Source: Telmatobacter sp. DSM 110680
Lineage (GTDB): Bacteria; Acidobacteriota; Terriglobia; Terriglobales; Acidobacteriaceae
Assembly (NCBI RefSeq): GCF_039994875.1
Contig: NZ_CP121196.1
Span: 2,232,001 to 2,296,000 of the forward strand
DNA: 64,000 nt
Reading direction: 5' to 3'
Numbering within the stretch: position 1 is the stretch's first letter; each line of letters opens with the position of its first letter. The notes beneath the pieces are model-generated. The model worked only from the letters and a program-made list of their open reading frames with translations. It was not told the DNA's origin and made no database searches. This document shows positions 8,641-18,400 of this stretch, piece after piece. Position numbers and translations under genes: made by a program.

Positions 8641-8740
8641 TCCCACCCATGCCGCAAAGACGCGTCATGGATGGGGTACCCCACGTTAGTACGGATTGAT
8701 GCAGGGAAGCAGGTCCTTCGACTTCACTCAGGATGACAGG
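8641..8740. repeat. Composite dispersed repeat (palindrome A plus element B)
   Basis: Palindrome A (8641-8683) starts TCCCACCCATG and ends CATGGATGGGGTACCCCA; its arms can pair. A linker with CGGATTGATG leads to element B (8708-8740), which reads GCAGGTCCTTCG ... CTCAGGATGACA. The same arrangement recurs at about 9.7, 38.1, 43.2-43.5 and 52.2 kb. The unit fills the spacer between the oxidoreductase start and the dapD stop. Confidence 0.85.
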
Positions 8741-8753
8741 GTTTGTGGAGGCG

Positions 8754-9614
8754 CTAGCGCAGGAGGTCTTCGAGGGTGGTGCTCAAGTCGGTTTTTTCGT
8801 CGCGGTATTTGACGATGACGGGGGCGTAGAGAGAGAGACCCCAGGCTTCGGCGTTGGGGTGGCACTTGCCTTTGGTGACAGGCCGCGATCCGGGGACAAC
8901 GACGGCGTTGGCGGGGATGATGAGCGGCGTCTCCACGGTGGCACGGATGGTGGTGCCGTGGACGAGATCGAAGACAGGCGTGCCGCGGGTGAGGATAGTG
9001 CCGGAAGCCAGAACCGCGCCGGCACGCACGATGGTCCCTTCGTAAACGCCGCAGTTGCCGCCGACGAGTACGTCGTCTTCGATGATTACAGGGCTGGCGT
9101 TGATGGGCTCCAGGACTCCTCCGATCTGGCAGGCGGCGCTGAGGTGTACGCGCTTGCCGATCTGCGCGCAGGAGCCGACAAGGGCGTGAGAATCAACCAT
9201 GGTTCCTTCGTCAACCCATGAGCCGGTGTTGATGTAGCTGGGGGGAACACAGACCACTCCGCGCGCGATGTAGGCACCGGCGCGGATGGAGGAGCCGCCC
9301 ATGACTACGCGAATGCCGTCGTTGGCGGTGAAGTGGCGTACGGGATAGGTGTGCTTGTCGACAAAGGAGAGTGCGCCGGCGGAGAAGTCTTGAAGGGTAC
9401 CGATGCGAAAGCCGAGGAGGATGCCTTTTTTGACCCATGCATTGACGCGCCATCCGGTGGGGGCGGCGGGATCGGGTGACGCTGAGCGGAGTTCGCCGCG
9501 TTCGAGGGCATTGCGGAGGGCGACGAAGGCTTCCATCGCGGTGGGGTCGGTGATGGCGGAGGCGCCTGCGGCGAAGTGGCGCTCTATGTTTTGTTCAAGT
9601 TGGTCGGGATACAT
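8754..9614 (-). CDS. dapD: 2,3,4,5-tetrahydropyridine-2,6-dicarboxylate N-succinyltransferase
   Basis: A 286-residue cytoplasmic enzyme of the succinylase branch of lysine/meso-diaminopimelate synthesis, transferring succinyl from CoA to tetrahydrodipicolinate. The helical N-terminal domain (MYPDQLEQNIERHFAAGASA) is followed by a left-handed beta-helix of hexapeptide repeats. Diagnostic stretches are GVVCVPPSYINTGSWVDEGT, MVDSHALVGSCAQIGKRVHL and GGVLEPINASPVIIEDDVLV. The length fits the trimeric DapD family. No other dap gene is adjacent; the gene is flanked by dispersed repeats on both sides, so it is probably transcribed alone. Confidence 0.95.
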   Translation of the reverse strand: MYPDQLEQNIERHFAAGASAITDPTAMEAFVALRNALERGELRSASPDPAAPTGWRVNAWVKKGILLGFRIGTLQDFSAGALSFVDKHTYPVRHFTANDGIRVVMGGSSIRAGAYIARGVVCVPPSYINTGSWVDEGTMVDSHALVGSCAQIGKRVHLSAACQIGGVLEPINASPVIIEDDVLVGGNCGVYEGTIVRAGAVLASGTILTRGTPVFDLVHGTTIRATVETPLIIPANAVVVPGSRPVTKGKCHPNAEAWGLSLYAPVIVKYRDEKTDLSTTLEDLLR

Positions 9615-9660
9615 TTCGTTATGAGTTTAACAAGCGGGGTACAGGGCCATGTTCGTGCTG

Positions 9661-9782
9661 TCCCACCCATGACGCTCGTGCTTCCCCACCCATGACGCAA
9701 AAGAGCGTCATGGATGGGGCATTCAGGGTAGTGGGGACTGACGCGAGAAGAAGCAGGTCCTTCGACTTCGCTCAGGATGACG
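9661..9782. repeat. Composite dispersed repeat with an extra half palindrome
   Basis: A half copy of palindrome A (TCCCACCCATGACGC, 9661-9675) is followed at once by a complete A (9683-9726, ending GCGTCATGGATGGGGCATT) and, after about 25 bases, by element B (9752-9782, GCAGGTCCTTCG ... CTCAGGATGACG). The doubled left arm suggests slippage or successive insertion at the same place. Confidence 0.85.
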
Positions 9783-9795
9783 TTACCTTGTAGGT

Positions 9796-10152
9796 CTACG
9801 CGGCGCAGACTCTTGGTGGTAACTTGGTGCGCGGGCTTATGGCCAAGGATATGGGTTCAAGCTGGAAGCAGTTATCGCCTGCAGGGATCATGGCTAGCGG
9901 GACCGTGCGGTTGCCGGTGCCGTGGAGGTTCTTGGATTCAAGCCAGGCGCACAGCCTGGGGTCGTGAATTTCGGGTTGACCGTTCCAGAAGTCGGGTTTG
10001 AGTCCGCACTGTATACGAAGATGTCCAAGTTGTAGCTCAATATTCTGGGTCCCTTTGGGGAAATAGCGGCGAACGTTCTGTGTTCCCACATGCAGACCTG
10101 TGACGCCGTGACCTTTACTGTGTGTTTTGACGACCATAGGATACCTGCTCAT
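9796..10152 (-). CDS. Conserved hypothetical protein
   Basis: A 118-residue protein I cannot assign to a named family. It looks genuinely coding: the middle part [20 protein letters not shown] and [20 protein letters not shown] has a balanced, protein-like composition with several aromatic residues. The sequence also ends in ordinary residues ([18 protein letters not shown]). There is no signal peptide or membrane segment. The ATG at 10152 gives [12 protein letters not shown]; a second ATG five codons later is possible. It stands alone between a dispersed repeat and a 322-base gene-free stretch. It may bind DNA or nucleotides but nothing in the sequence shows this. Confidence 0.6.
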   Translation of the reverse strand: MSRYPMVVKTHSKGHGVTGLHVGTQNVRRYFPKGTQNIELQLGHLRIQCGLKPDFWNGQPEIHDPRLCAWLESKNLHGTGNRTVPLAMIPAGDNCFQLEPISLAISPRTKLPPRVCAA

Positions 10153-10474
10153 GAATATCGGGTGAGAGTAAATCGACTAGAGAAACAACGGCTACAGTTT
10201 AGGTCGAGCGTTGGTCGCGATTAGCCCGTATTGGGAAAATTGGCTTCTCGAGCCCGAACGTGCACACGTATTTCGGTCGGGATGGCTGAAAATACTCATT
10301 CGTTTGAACCGGTTAGCATGTCGGCAAATGGAGTGGCTCACGAGATGCGCCGCAAGTAAGACCGATGATGCACCGACTGGATGAGTCGAGTCATGTACGG
10401 CGAAACAATATTTGGAAAATTTCGGTATGACGGGGCGATTATTCGGAGTGATCTGGCGCCCGCGCACGTGGCTC
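10153..10474. other. Gene-free stretch
   Basis: 322 bases upstream of the small hypothetical gene and downstream of the aminotransferase stop. I found no convincing ORF, hairpin terminator or repeat copy here. It probably holds the promoter for the leftward hypothetical gene, but no clear -35/-10 pair stands out. Confidence 0.5.
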
Positions 10475-11668
10475 TTATGCTTGCAAGGAGATCGCTTCGC
10501 GAAGGGCGGCTGCAACCTGCTGCTGCTGGTGCGCGGTGATGCGGTTGAAGAAGGGAATCGCGAGAGTGCGGGGGCCCATGGATTCTGTGACCGGCAGAAA
10601 AGTTGAGGCTGGGGCAATGTATTCGCGCCATGCGGGCTGTTGATGGATCGGGGCGAAATAAGTAGAGGTGGCTATGCCGAGGTTGGCAAGCAAATCCTGA
10701 ATGCGGGCTCGGTCAGTGCCTTGAGGTAGCCGGACTACATAGACGAACCAGCTGATGGTGCATACCGGCAGAGTGAGCGGGGGCAGTTCAAGGCCGGGGA
10801 TGTCGGACAGGAGAGCCTGGTAGCGTTCAGCGGCGGAGCGCCGGAGAGTGAGTATGTCGTCGAGTCGGCTGAGTTGAACGCGACCGAGGGCGCAGGCCAT
10901 TTCCGAGAGGCGGTAGTTGAAGCCTATGTCGGGGTGATGCAGCCAGTCGCTTGCTGGGGCTGATGCGTGTGGTGCATGCGGGTTGGGGTGCCTGCCCCCC
11001 AATTCATCGACAGAAACCCGTCGCTGGGGACTCCGGCCTTGATTTCGCAGGCTCCGGAGGCGGTCGGCGTGGGCCTGGGTGTGGGCGAGGACTGCTCCAC
11101 CTTCGCCGGTGGTGATTTGCTTGTTGGGATAGAACCCGAAGACCGACAGATCACCGAAGGTGCCGACGCGGCGCTGCTGAAGTTCTGCACCGAGGGCTTC
11201 GCAGGCGTCTTCGATGATGACGAGTTGATGACGATCTGCGAGTTCGCGCAGGCCGCGCATATCGGCGGGGATTCCGAAGGTGTGCACTGCGAGGATGGCG
11301 CGGGTTCGCGGGGTCAACGCGCTTTCAACGGTGGAGGGCGTGAGGTTGAGCGTGAGCGGATCGATGTCGGCGAAGACGGGTTGTGCGCCGACGAGCAGAA
11401 CAGCGTTGGCTACCGCAATGAAGGCGAAAGAAGGGACGACGACCTCGTCGCCTTCTGCGACGCCGAGAGTGAGCAAAGCGATGTGGAGGCCTGCCGTGCC
11501 GCTACTGACGGCGATAGCGTGGGGGATGGAGTGGTAGTCGGCGAGCGCTGATTCGAATGCGGCGAGTTCGGGACCGAGACTGAGGTGTGGCGTGCGCAAG
11601 ACTGCGGTGACGGCGTCGACTTCGGCTTCGGTGATGTCAGGGGAGGACAGCGGGATGCTCAGACTCAA
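10475..11668 (-). CDS. DegT/DnrJ/EryC1/StrS-family aminotransferase
   Basis: A 397-residue PLP-dependent sugar aminotransferase, last gene of the leftward nucleotide-sugar operon. Motifs: AVSSGTAGLHIALL (about residues 53-66), IIEDACEALGA with the ring-nitrogen Asp near 154, and FYPNKQITTGEGG with the PLP lysine at 183. GFNYRLSEMACALG lies near 249-262. Given the neighbouring 4,6-dehydratase, the likely substrate is a UDP- or GDP-linked 4-keto-6-deoxy amino sugar, giving a 4-amino sugar. Odd point: about 25 residues rich in His, Pro and Ala (about 215-240) interrupt the usual spacing between the NQG loop and the GFNYR motif. Start is TTG at 11668, 55 bases after the epimerase gene. Confidence 0.9.
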   Translation of the reverse strand: MSLSIPLSSPDITEAEVDAVTAVLRTPHLSLGPELAAFESALADYHSIPHAIAVSSGTAGLHIALLTLGVAEGDEVVVPSFAFIAVANAVLLVGAQPVFADIDPLTLNLTPSTVESALTPRTRAILAVHTFGIPADMRGLRELADRHQLVIIEDACEALGAELQQRRVGTFGDLSVFGFYPNKQITTGEGGAVLAHTQAHADRLRSLRNQGRSPQRRVSVDELGGRHPNPHAPHASAPASDWLHHPDIGFNYRLSEMACALGRVQLSRLDDILTLRRSAAERYQALLSDIPGLELPPLTLPVCTISWFVYVVRLPQGTDRARIQDLLANLGIATSTYFAPIHQQPAWREYIAPASTFLPVTESMGPRTLAIPFFNRITAHQQQQVAAALREAISLQA

Positions 11669-11723
11669 ATTCGTTTTCTCAAATGGGCAAGTGAAAGTTA
11701 GCGGCGCTGCGCATGTCAGTAAG

Positions 11724-12908
11724 TTAGCGCGTATTTCGCACGGAGATCGATGCAGGTTGCTTGATTAAGAGATTTTCGAGAGGGACGGTAGCGAGGACGT
11801 TGGAAATGGTGGTTGCGGCTGTGCCGTTTCCATAGGGGTTTGCCATGCTTTTAAGTTTGCTGCGGAATGCCGGTGTGAGAGCGTGTTTGAGCGCGGCAGC
11901 AATGGCCGCGACGTCGGCGGGAACGTCGATGATGTTCGGAGCGCGTTCGCGACCTTGCTGGCGCATTCCGACGTTGACGACGGGAAGTCCGAATGAGGCG
12001 GCCTCCATGATTCCGCTGGAGGAGTTGCCAATCATGGCATCGACTTGGCCGAGAAGACTCCAATAGGTGACGGCATCGAGATTCACGAAGATGTGAGTGT
12101 CGGGCCGCGCAGCTGCGAGGGTACGCGTGCGCTTGATGAGCGCGTGGCTGCCGGCATCGGTGTTGGGGTAGACGAAGATCAATTGCCCGGGCGCCGCCGC
12201 TAGCGCCGCGAAGAGCGCATCAGCTTCGGTATTGGTATCGCGAAGGATGGTGACGGGGTGCCACGCAGCGAGTATGCAGGGCGAGGCGAGTTTAAGGTTG
12301 AGCCGTTTTTCGAGAGCGGCGCGATTGATGAGGTTTGAACGGCGCAGATGATCGAGCGACGGTGCGCCGGCATGGTGGACGCGCCAGGCTTCTTCGCCCA
12401 TGGAGATCACGCGGCGGCGTGCAGTCTGCGTAGAAGTGAAGTGGATGTGCGCGAGCTTGGTGAGGGCGTTGCGGACCTGGTCATCGATGGCGCCTTGGCT
12501 AACTTCTCCGCCTTCAATGTGAGCGATGGGGATGCGGAGAGCGAGCGCGACGCAGGCCGGGGCCATCATTTCGTAACGATCGGCGATGAGTAGGATCAAG
12601 TCGGGGCGCCACGCGGTCAGCGTGTCAGCCAGGGAGAGGATAGCGACGCCTATGGTTTTGGCCATGCCGGTATCGGTGTCAGAGCTCAGAAGGCACTCAA
12701 TACGCGCTTTGATGGGAAAGCCTTCGCGCTCGATTTCGGCAATTGTGTTGCCGAATTCCGGGGAGAGGTGCGGGCCAAGGGCGATGACTCCTAATTCAAT
12801 GTCAGGGCGTGCGGCGAGTTCGCGGAGTGGCCAGTAGAGATGGCTGTAGTCGGCTCGCGAGGTTGTTACAACAGCGATTTTTCGCTTGGCTTTGCGCGCC
12901 TTACTCAT
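11724..12908 (-). CDS. UDP-N-acetylglucosamine 2-epimerase (hydrolysing), NeuC/LegG-like
   Basis: A 394-residue GT-B-fold enzyme. The start KIAVVTTSRADYSHLYWPL is the hallmark of the hydrolysing NeuC/LegG/NnaA branch. Further motifs are LILLIADRYEMMAPA, AHIEGGEVSQGAIDDQVRNA and MIGNSSSGIMEAASFGLP. It would release the nucleotide and invert C2, giving a ManNAc-type or 2,4-diacetamido sugar. It overlaps the stop of the dehydratase gene by 8 bases, and the aminotransferase follows. In legionaminic acid pathways this enzyme acts after dehydratase and aminotransferase, but the synthase (NeuB/LegI) and CMP-transferase are absent from this window. Confidence 0.9.
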   Translation of the reverse strand: MSKARKAKRKIAVVTTSRADYSHLYWPLRELAARPDIELGVIALGPHLSPEFGNTIAEIEREGFPIKARIECLLSSDTDTGMAKTIGVAILSLADTLTAWRPDLILLIADRYEMMAPACVALALRIPIAHIEGGEVSQGAIDDQVRNALTKLAHIHFTSTQTARRRVISMGEEAWRVHHAGAPSLDHLRRSNLINRAALEKRLNLKLASPCILAAWHPVTILRDTNTEADALFAALAAAPGQLIFVYPNTDAGSHALIKRTRTLAAARPDTHIFVNLDAVTYWSLLGQVDAMIGNSSSGIMEAASFGLPVVNVGMRQQGRERAPNIIDVPADVAAIAAALKHALTPAFRSKLKSMANPYGNGTAATTISNVLATVPLENLLIKQPASISVRNTR

Positions 12909-13998
12909 GGGTGACCTGCGTCGCTGTTATGGAACGCAGCCGGAGAACTGTGCTGCTGGGAGAATAGTCGGGCACCAAGATACGCAGGGCGTTGAGCGAT
13001 GCGGAGAGGTCGCGGGTTTTCACGGTATTACGCAACGTGGCGAGAGCGCTTTGCAGTTGGGAACGTGGAATTGATGGTGAATCGAGACGGATGAGGCCAC
13101 TGGCATTTGTGGGATGGGGTGTTTCGTTCGCGGACCATAGTTGCTCGGTCTCTTTGTCTCCGGCGCGCAGGTGGGTGAACTCGATGGAAGGTTCGTGATC
13201 TGGCGCGAGGGTATGCGCCATGAAGCGTGCCAGGTCGGCGATGAAATGGGGAGCAGGGAGATCAGGCGCCAGTAATGTCGGTAGCTCAGCGGCGGCGGAG
13301 ATCAGAAGATTCACGGCCTCCTCGATGGTGAGGAAGTACCGGCGCGCAGCGGGATCGGTCACGGTGAGCGGAATACCGGTAGCGAGCTGGCGGGCGAAGA
13401 CTTCAGTTACGCTGCCGTCGCTTGCAAGGACGTTTCCGAGCCGGAGGACGGTTCCATTGGAAGAGAGGATTATCTGCTCAGCGGCGCGTTTAGTCGCGCC
13501 CATGATCGAGGTGGGATTGACAGCTTTGTCGGTGGAAAGAAGAACAATGCGCGCACGATTTGCCGCGGCAGCAAGGGACAGAGTTTCGGTTGCAAAGATG
13601 TTGTTTGCGATTGCCGCGAAGGGTTGATCTTCGAGAAGCGGGACGTGTTTGTACGCAGCGGCGTGAAAGACGAGGCGTGGACGGTGCAATGAGATGATCT
13701 CGTTCAGAAGAAACTGATCCGTTACGCTGCCGAGATAGAACGTTGCCTGCAATGGATGGAGGCGGTCTGCGAAGTTGCGTTGCAGTTTGTACAGATTGTT
13801 TTCGGAAGATTCAAGAAGGATGAGGTGCGCCTCTTCGGCGGCCAATCGAAGCGCCAGCGCGGATCCGATTGAGCCTCCGGCGCCGGTGATGAGAATCGGG
13901 TGGTTGACCAGAGTGGTGATGGACTCAGGAGCTGGCGCGGGTAGCTGAGGACGAGCGAGGAAGTCGTGCCAGTGGATGGATTCGAGCGGGAAAGTCAC
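12901..13998 (-). CDS. Nucleotide-sugar 4,6-dehydratase, CapD/PseB/LegB type
   Basis: A 365-residue extended short-chain dehydrogenase without the membrane domain of full CapD proteins. It shows ILITGAGGSIGSALALRLAA (NAD-binding), FHAAAYKHVPLLEDQPFAAI, the STDKAVNPTSIMGATK active-site stretch where Asp-Lys replace the usual Tyr-x-x-x-Lys, and GTVLRLGNVLASDGSVTEVF. These features define the UDP-GlcNAc 4,6-dehydratase group. The GTG start at 13998 lies close to a TATACT-like -10 (14006-14011 on the - strand), though the gene may also be read through from the membrane-protein gene 30 bases upstream. Product should be a 4-keto-6-deoxy intermediate for the aminotransferase. Confidence 0.9.
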   Translation of the reverse strand: MTFPLESIHWHDFLARPQLPAPAPESITTLVNHPILITGAGGSIGSALALRLAAEEAHLILLESSENNLYKLQRNFADRLHPLQATFYLGSVTDQFLLNEIISLHRPRLVFHAAAYKHVPLLEDQPFAAIANNIFATETLSLAAAANRARIVLLSTDKAVNPTSIMGATKRAAEQIILSSNGTVLRLGNVLASDGSVTEVFARQLATGIPLTVTDPAARRYFLTIEEAVNLLISAAAELPTLLAPDLPAPHFIADLARFMAHTLAPDHEPSIEFTHLRAGDKETEQLWSANETPHPTNASGLIRLDSPSIPRSQLQSALATLRNTVKTRDLSASLNALRILVPDYSPSSTVLRLRSITATQVTHE

Positions 13999-14028
13999 AA
14001 CTCGAAGTATAAATTGCTAGCTGATTGT

Positions 14029-15237
14029 CTATTGCGCCGGATCAAAAGGCGCATTGGAGCAGGAGACCTGGGTGTACCAAGGAGAGTTCAGGCGGCCTGA
14101 GCTTAGTTCGAGACAGACTTGATCGCCAGGCGAGGCCTTGTCGTAGATGGATTTGGAGACGCCGAGGCTGTTTGGCTGCTCGACTGGTCCCCATGGCTCA
14201 AGCGTGAGGTAATAGGAGCGCGATCGGCCGGTGGTGTAGTGCTTTCCGAGGACGTGCACGACGTAACGCGTGGGCGTCGATGTGTCGCCGACGGCGTCTG
14301 CCACGACAACAGCACCGTAGCTATAGAGCATGCCGAAGAGAAGCAGCGCGAAGAAAGTGCGCGTGGGCGACGTGCTTTCAAAAAACGAGTGATAGAAGGC
14401 TGCGATGTACGCGACGGTGAGAATCGCGATGACGGGGCCGACTGAATGCAGCGAAACGAAGTGGATGCCGTGGGCGCGAATCAGCAATCCTAAGCTGGAG
14501 ACAATGAGGGCGTAGAAGAGCTCAGCGCGGGGATCCTCCCTGCGTTTAAAGACCGTGTAGAGAAGCGGCGATCGGTGAAGGAGGATCGCGAGGGCGAATG
14601 GAACTAAGGCCAATGCGACGGAGAACGGAAGGTAGAGTGCGGGAACTCCGAAGTTGGCGGCGACCGCTGCTGCGATGGCGATGACGAGCGCGAAGATGGC
14701 GTAAGTTTTGGCCTGGGCGAGAGCGGCAAGACGTTCCTGCGGCGTTGCGCCTAGTTCTTCCTGCTGGGATATTTCTTCAAGAATTCTGTCGCGGTCTCGC
14801 TTATCGAGATTGGGGATATTCCGCATCCATTCATCGAAAGCTTGGTCTCTATCGAAATAGACGGACAGGGTAATCGGTCGGCGTCCCCCGCTTAGATAGA
14901 ACTGTGTGTAGTTGCCATTGCGGGAGTTGATGGTGCGATAGCCTTCGATCTCGGTGGTCTCGGCGTAATGATTTGTGAAAGCGCCTCGGATCTCGATGCG
15001 GTTTCCGTCGATGATGACGCGCGACCGCATGGCCAGAGCGATGAGGTAGATGCCGAAGAAGAGGAAGATGGCAATCATGAAGTATGGCAGAGAGATACGC
15101 GACGTTCTTGACGCCAGGTAGCCCATCGCGATGGCGCCGGAGACGGCGAACGCTCCGAAGATAAGAAGGATGGCGCGATACCAGGCCTTCATCTGGTATT
15201 CGTGGCGGTTAAGGGTCAGTTGCTGGAACGAACTCAT
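14029..15237 (-). CDS. Polytopic membrane protein with PH-like region, function unknown
   Basis: A 402-residue membrane protein. Two hydrophobic segments come first (about 22-42 and 50-69), then a soluble stretch (VIIDGNRIEIRGAFTNHYAE to LSVYFDRDQAFDEWM) whose pattern resembles the bacterial PH-like domain found in membrane proteins. Five or six more membrane segments lie at about 175-310, and the ~90-residue C-terminus (YVVHVLGKHYTTGRSRSYYL, with Cys pairs near the end) is probably outside. It is 30 bases ahead of the dehydratase gene on the same strand, so co-transcription with the sugar operon is likely. It has no glycosyltransferase or polymerase signature that I can see. Confidence 0.75.
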   Translation of the reverse strand: MSSFQQLTLNRHEYQMKAWYRAILLIFGAFAVSGAIAMGYLASRTSRISLPYFMIAIFLFFGIYLIALAMRSRVIIDGNRIEIRGAFTNHYAETTEIEGYRTINSRNGNYTQFYLSGGRRPITLSVYFDRDQAFDEWMRNIPNLDKRDRDRILEEISQQEELGATPQERLAALAQAKTYAIFALVIAIAAAVAANFGVPALYLPFSVALALVPFALAILLHRSPLLYTVFKRREDPRAELFYALIVSSLGLLIRAHGIHFVSLHSVGPVIAILTVAYIAAFYHSFFESTSPTRTFFALLLFGMLYSYGAVVVADAVGDTSTPTRYVVHVLGKHYTTGRSRSYYLTLEPWGPVEQPNSLGVSKSIYDKASPGDQVCLELSSGRLNSPWYTQVSCSNAPFDPAQ

Positions 15238-15411
15238 GGTGTCTTCTCAATTACCTGGTTCAGTGTGACAGGAAAACGACGGTTGGGCCGTTTGCCGGGT
15301 CGAAGCGGCTAAAAGCTGCTGTTCTGAGTTGTCGCTTTGCTCGCATACACTAAGGTATTCCGCTGCATTGCGATGCGCGATATGCCGGTTGATCTGGAGA
15401 CAGACTTGGGA

Positions 15412-18400
15412 ATGAAGTTTATGCGAGTTGGCGGGGTACTGGCCATAGTACTTGTGGCAACGAACGTTACTGCCGGTGCAGAGTCGCACTTTGATGCCGA
15501 TGCGGTGCGGTTGAACAACCGCGGTGTGGCGCTGATGGGGCAGCAGTTTACCGAGAAGGCCGAGCAGAGCTTTGCCGAGTCGTTCGAGAGGGATCCAAAG
15601 CTGGCGCAAGCGGCGACGAATGACGGCATTGCGCTGCTGACGCTGCAGAAGATTGATGACGCGAAGAAAGCCCTTCGGGCCGCGCTCGTTTTGGAACCGG
15701 GGAGTGCCCAAGCATGGTACAACCTGGGGCTGGCACAACATGCGGACAACGAACTGGACGATGCACTGAAGAGTTTTCAGCAGGCGGTGAAGCTCGATCC
15801 GCGGGATGTGGATTCGTATTACTTCGAGGGTGTGTGCTACCGGGAGATGAAGCAGTTCGACAAGGCTGTCGAGGTGTTGAAGCAGGCATTGGCCATTCAG
15901 CCGCTTCATGCTTCTTCGGAGTTTGCGTTGGCGCGTGCGCTGCAGGCAACCGGTGACAAGGAACAGGCTAAGGAACACTTCAAGCTGTTCCAGCACATGA
16001 CGAGTACGAAGATTTCGGCGGCGATTGGGCTGGCTTATGGCGAGCAGGGGCATTATTCGACGGTGACGCCGGTGGAGGAGCCACAGGCGCGGCAGCGGGC
16101 GATGATTCCGGTGAAACTGGTGGCGGAGGTGATGGTTCGTGCGATCCCACCCATGCCCCAAAAGCGGGTCACGGATGGGGCACCCACTTCTGGCGCTAAG
16201 TCGGGAGTGTCGACGGAAACTGGCGGCGCTTGCATGCTGGATGTGACTGGGTCGGGTCAGATGGACCTGGTGCTGATGGAGAATGGACCGCAAGCGATCC
16301 GGGTGGTGCATCGGAAGAGTGGCGGGAAATTTGAAGATGTGGATGCTGCGGCTGCGGGGCTGAAGGCTGCGGGGCGAGCAGTGGCGTGCGCAGTGGGTGA
16401 CTACGACGGGGACAACCTGAACGACCTCGCGGTAGCTCTGGACGATGGGGTGCGGCTGTTTCGGAATCTTGGCAACGGCAAGTTTGAGGATGTGACGGCG
16501 GAGGCAGGACTGGCGGCGCGCAACAAGCCTACGGGAATCACGTTTGTGGATTATGACCACGATGGGGATCTCGATCTGTTTTTGACGGGTGCGCCAATGA
16601 AGGATGGCGATACACCGAATGTGTTGTGGCGGAATAACGGCAATAAGACATTTACAGAGTGGACAGCCGATACAGGATTGGGTGGCACCGGAAAAACCGC
16701 GAGCGTGATCCTGACGGATTTCAATAATGATCGTGCGGTAGATATTGCGGTGACAGGGAATGGCGCGGCGCCGATGCTGTTCGTGAATCCGAGAGAAGGA
16801 AAGTATCCGCAGCAGGCGCTGTATGAGAGCGAGTCACTTCCAGCGACTGAGGGTATCGCTGTCCTCGATTACAACAAGGATGGCTGGATGGATATCGCGG
16901 TGACCCACGCTGGGTCGCCGGGGTTGACGCTGTGGCGCAACGTTGCCGGACAGCAGAATGTGGGGCGGCGGTTTGAGCGCGTGTCGTTGCCGTTGACGGG
17001 CGCGACACGTGGGTGGGGCGTAACGGCTGTCGATATTGACAACGATGGATGGATTGACCTGGCGGCGATTGTGGAGACCGTTGCGGGGCCGCGGGTGAAG
17101 GTGTTTCGCAATAAGGGCGATGGGAGTTTTGAGGATGTCAGCAGCGTGCTGGGTTTGGATGCTGTGAAACTGACTGCTCCGCGGGGCCTGATCGCGGCGG
17201 ATGTGGATGGTGGTGGTGCGCCTGATCTCATCGTCACACAGGAGAATGCGCCGCCAGTGCTGCTGCGTAACGTGGGCGCGAACAAGAATCATTTTGTACG
17301 GCTGGACCTGAGTGGGTACGCGGATAACAAGACGGCCATTGGGTCGAAGGTGGAGATATTCGCCAACGGGCAGTGGCAGAAGTGGGAATTGGCGGGTGCG
17401 TCGGGACTTGCCACACAGGCTCCGCCGCAGTTGTTGATCGGGCTGGGCGAGGCGGACCATGTAGATCTGCTCCGGATTTTGTGGCCGACGGGGATCTTGC
17501 AGGACGAAATTGATCTGCCGCACACGCAGGTGATTGCGATGAAGGAAGCTGATCGGCGCGGCAGCTCTTGCCCGGTGCTGTTTGCGTGGGATGGACACAA
17601 GTACAAGCTTGTTACCGATGTGATTGGAGCCGCGGTGGTGGGGCACTGGTTCACGCCGACGCGACGGAATATTCCGAACTCGGGCGAATGGATCAAGGTG
17701 GATGGCGATCGGCTCGCTAGCGTGGATGGGAAGTTGAGCCTGCGTTTCATCGAGCCAATGGAGGAAGTGAACTACATTGATCAGTTGAAACTGGTGGCAG
17801 TCGATCATCCGGAAGATGTCGAGGTGAATCCGGATGAGCGGTTCCTTGATGATCCACCATTTGCTTCGGGGCGTGTGGTGGCATCGAAGGGCGCGCGGTT
17901 GCCGGTGGGCGCATGGGATGGCGAGGGGCGCGACGTGCTCGATGTGCTCAGCCGGAGCGATCACAAATTTGCCAGCGGATTTACCGCAACGCCGTACGAC
18001 GGGTTCGCGAATACGCATTACCTGACGCTGGATCTGGGCGATGTGAATGTGAGCAAGCCGTTGAAACTGCTGATGACCGGGTATGTGAACTACTTCAGCG
18101 CCACATCGTTGTATGCGGCATGGCAGGCAGGAATCAAGCCGATTTCGCCGTATGTTGAGGCGCAGAGGCCGGATGGAACGTGGCTGACGATACCGGGGGA
18201 TGCGGGATTTCCGGCGGGGCTGGAACGGACGATTGTTGTGGACCTCACCGGAAAATTGCCGGAGGGAACACGCAAGATCCGGCTGGTGAGCAATCTTGAA
18301 ATCTACTGGGACCAAGTGTTGATCGATAACGAACCTGAGGCGGAGACGCACACGACGGAAGTACCGCTGACACTCGCGACGGAGAGATTCCGCGGCTATC

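Noticed and set aside
15247..16560. A 437-residue open frame on the minus strand
   Set aside because: Antisense to the same TPR/FG-GAP gene, very rich in Arg, His and Gln, with no recognisable motif.
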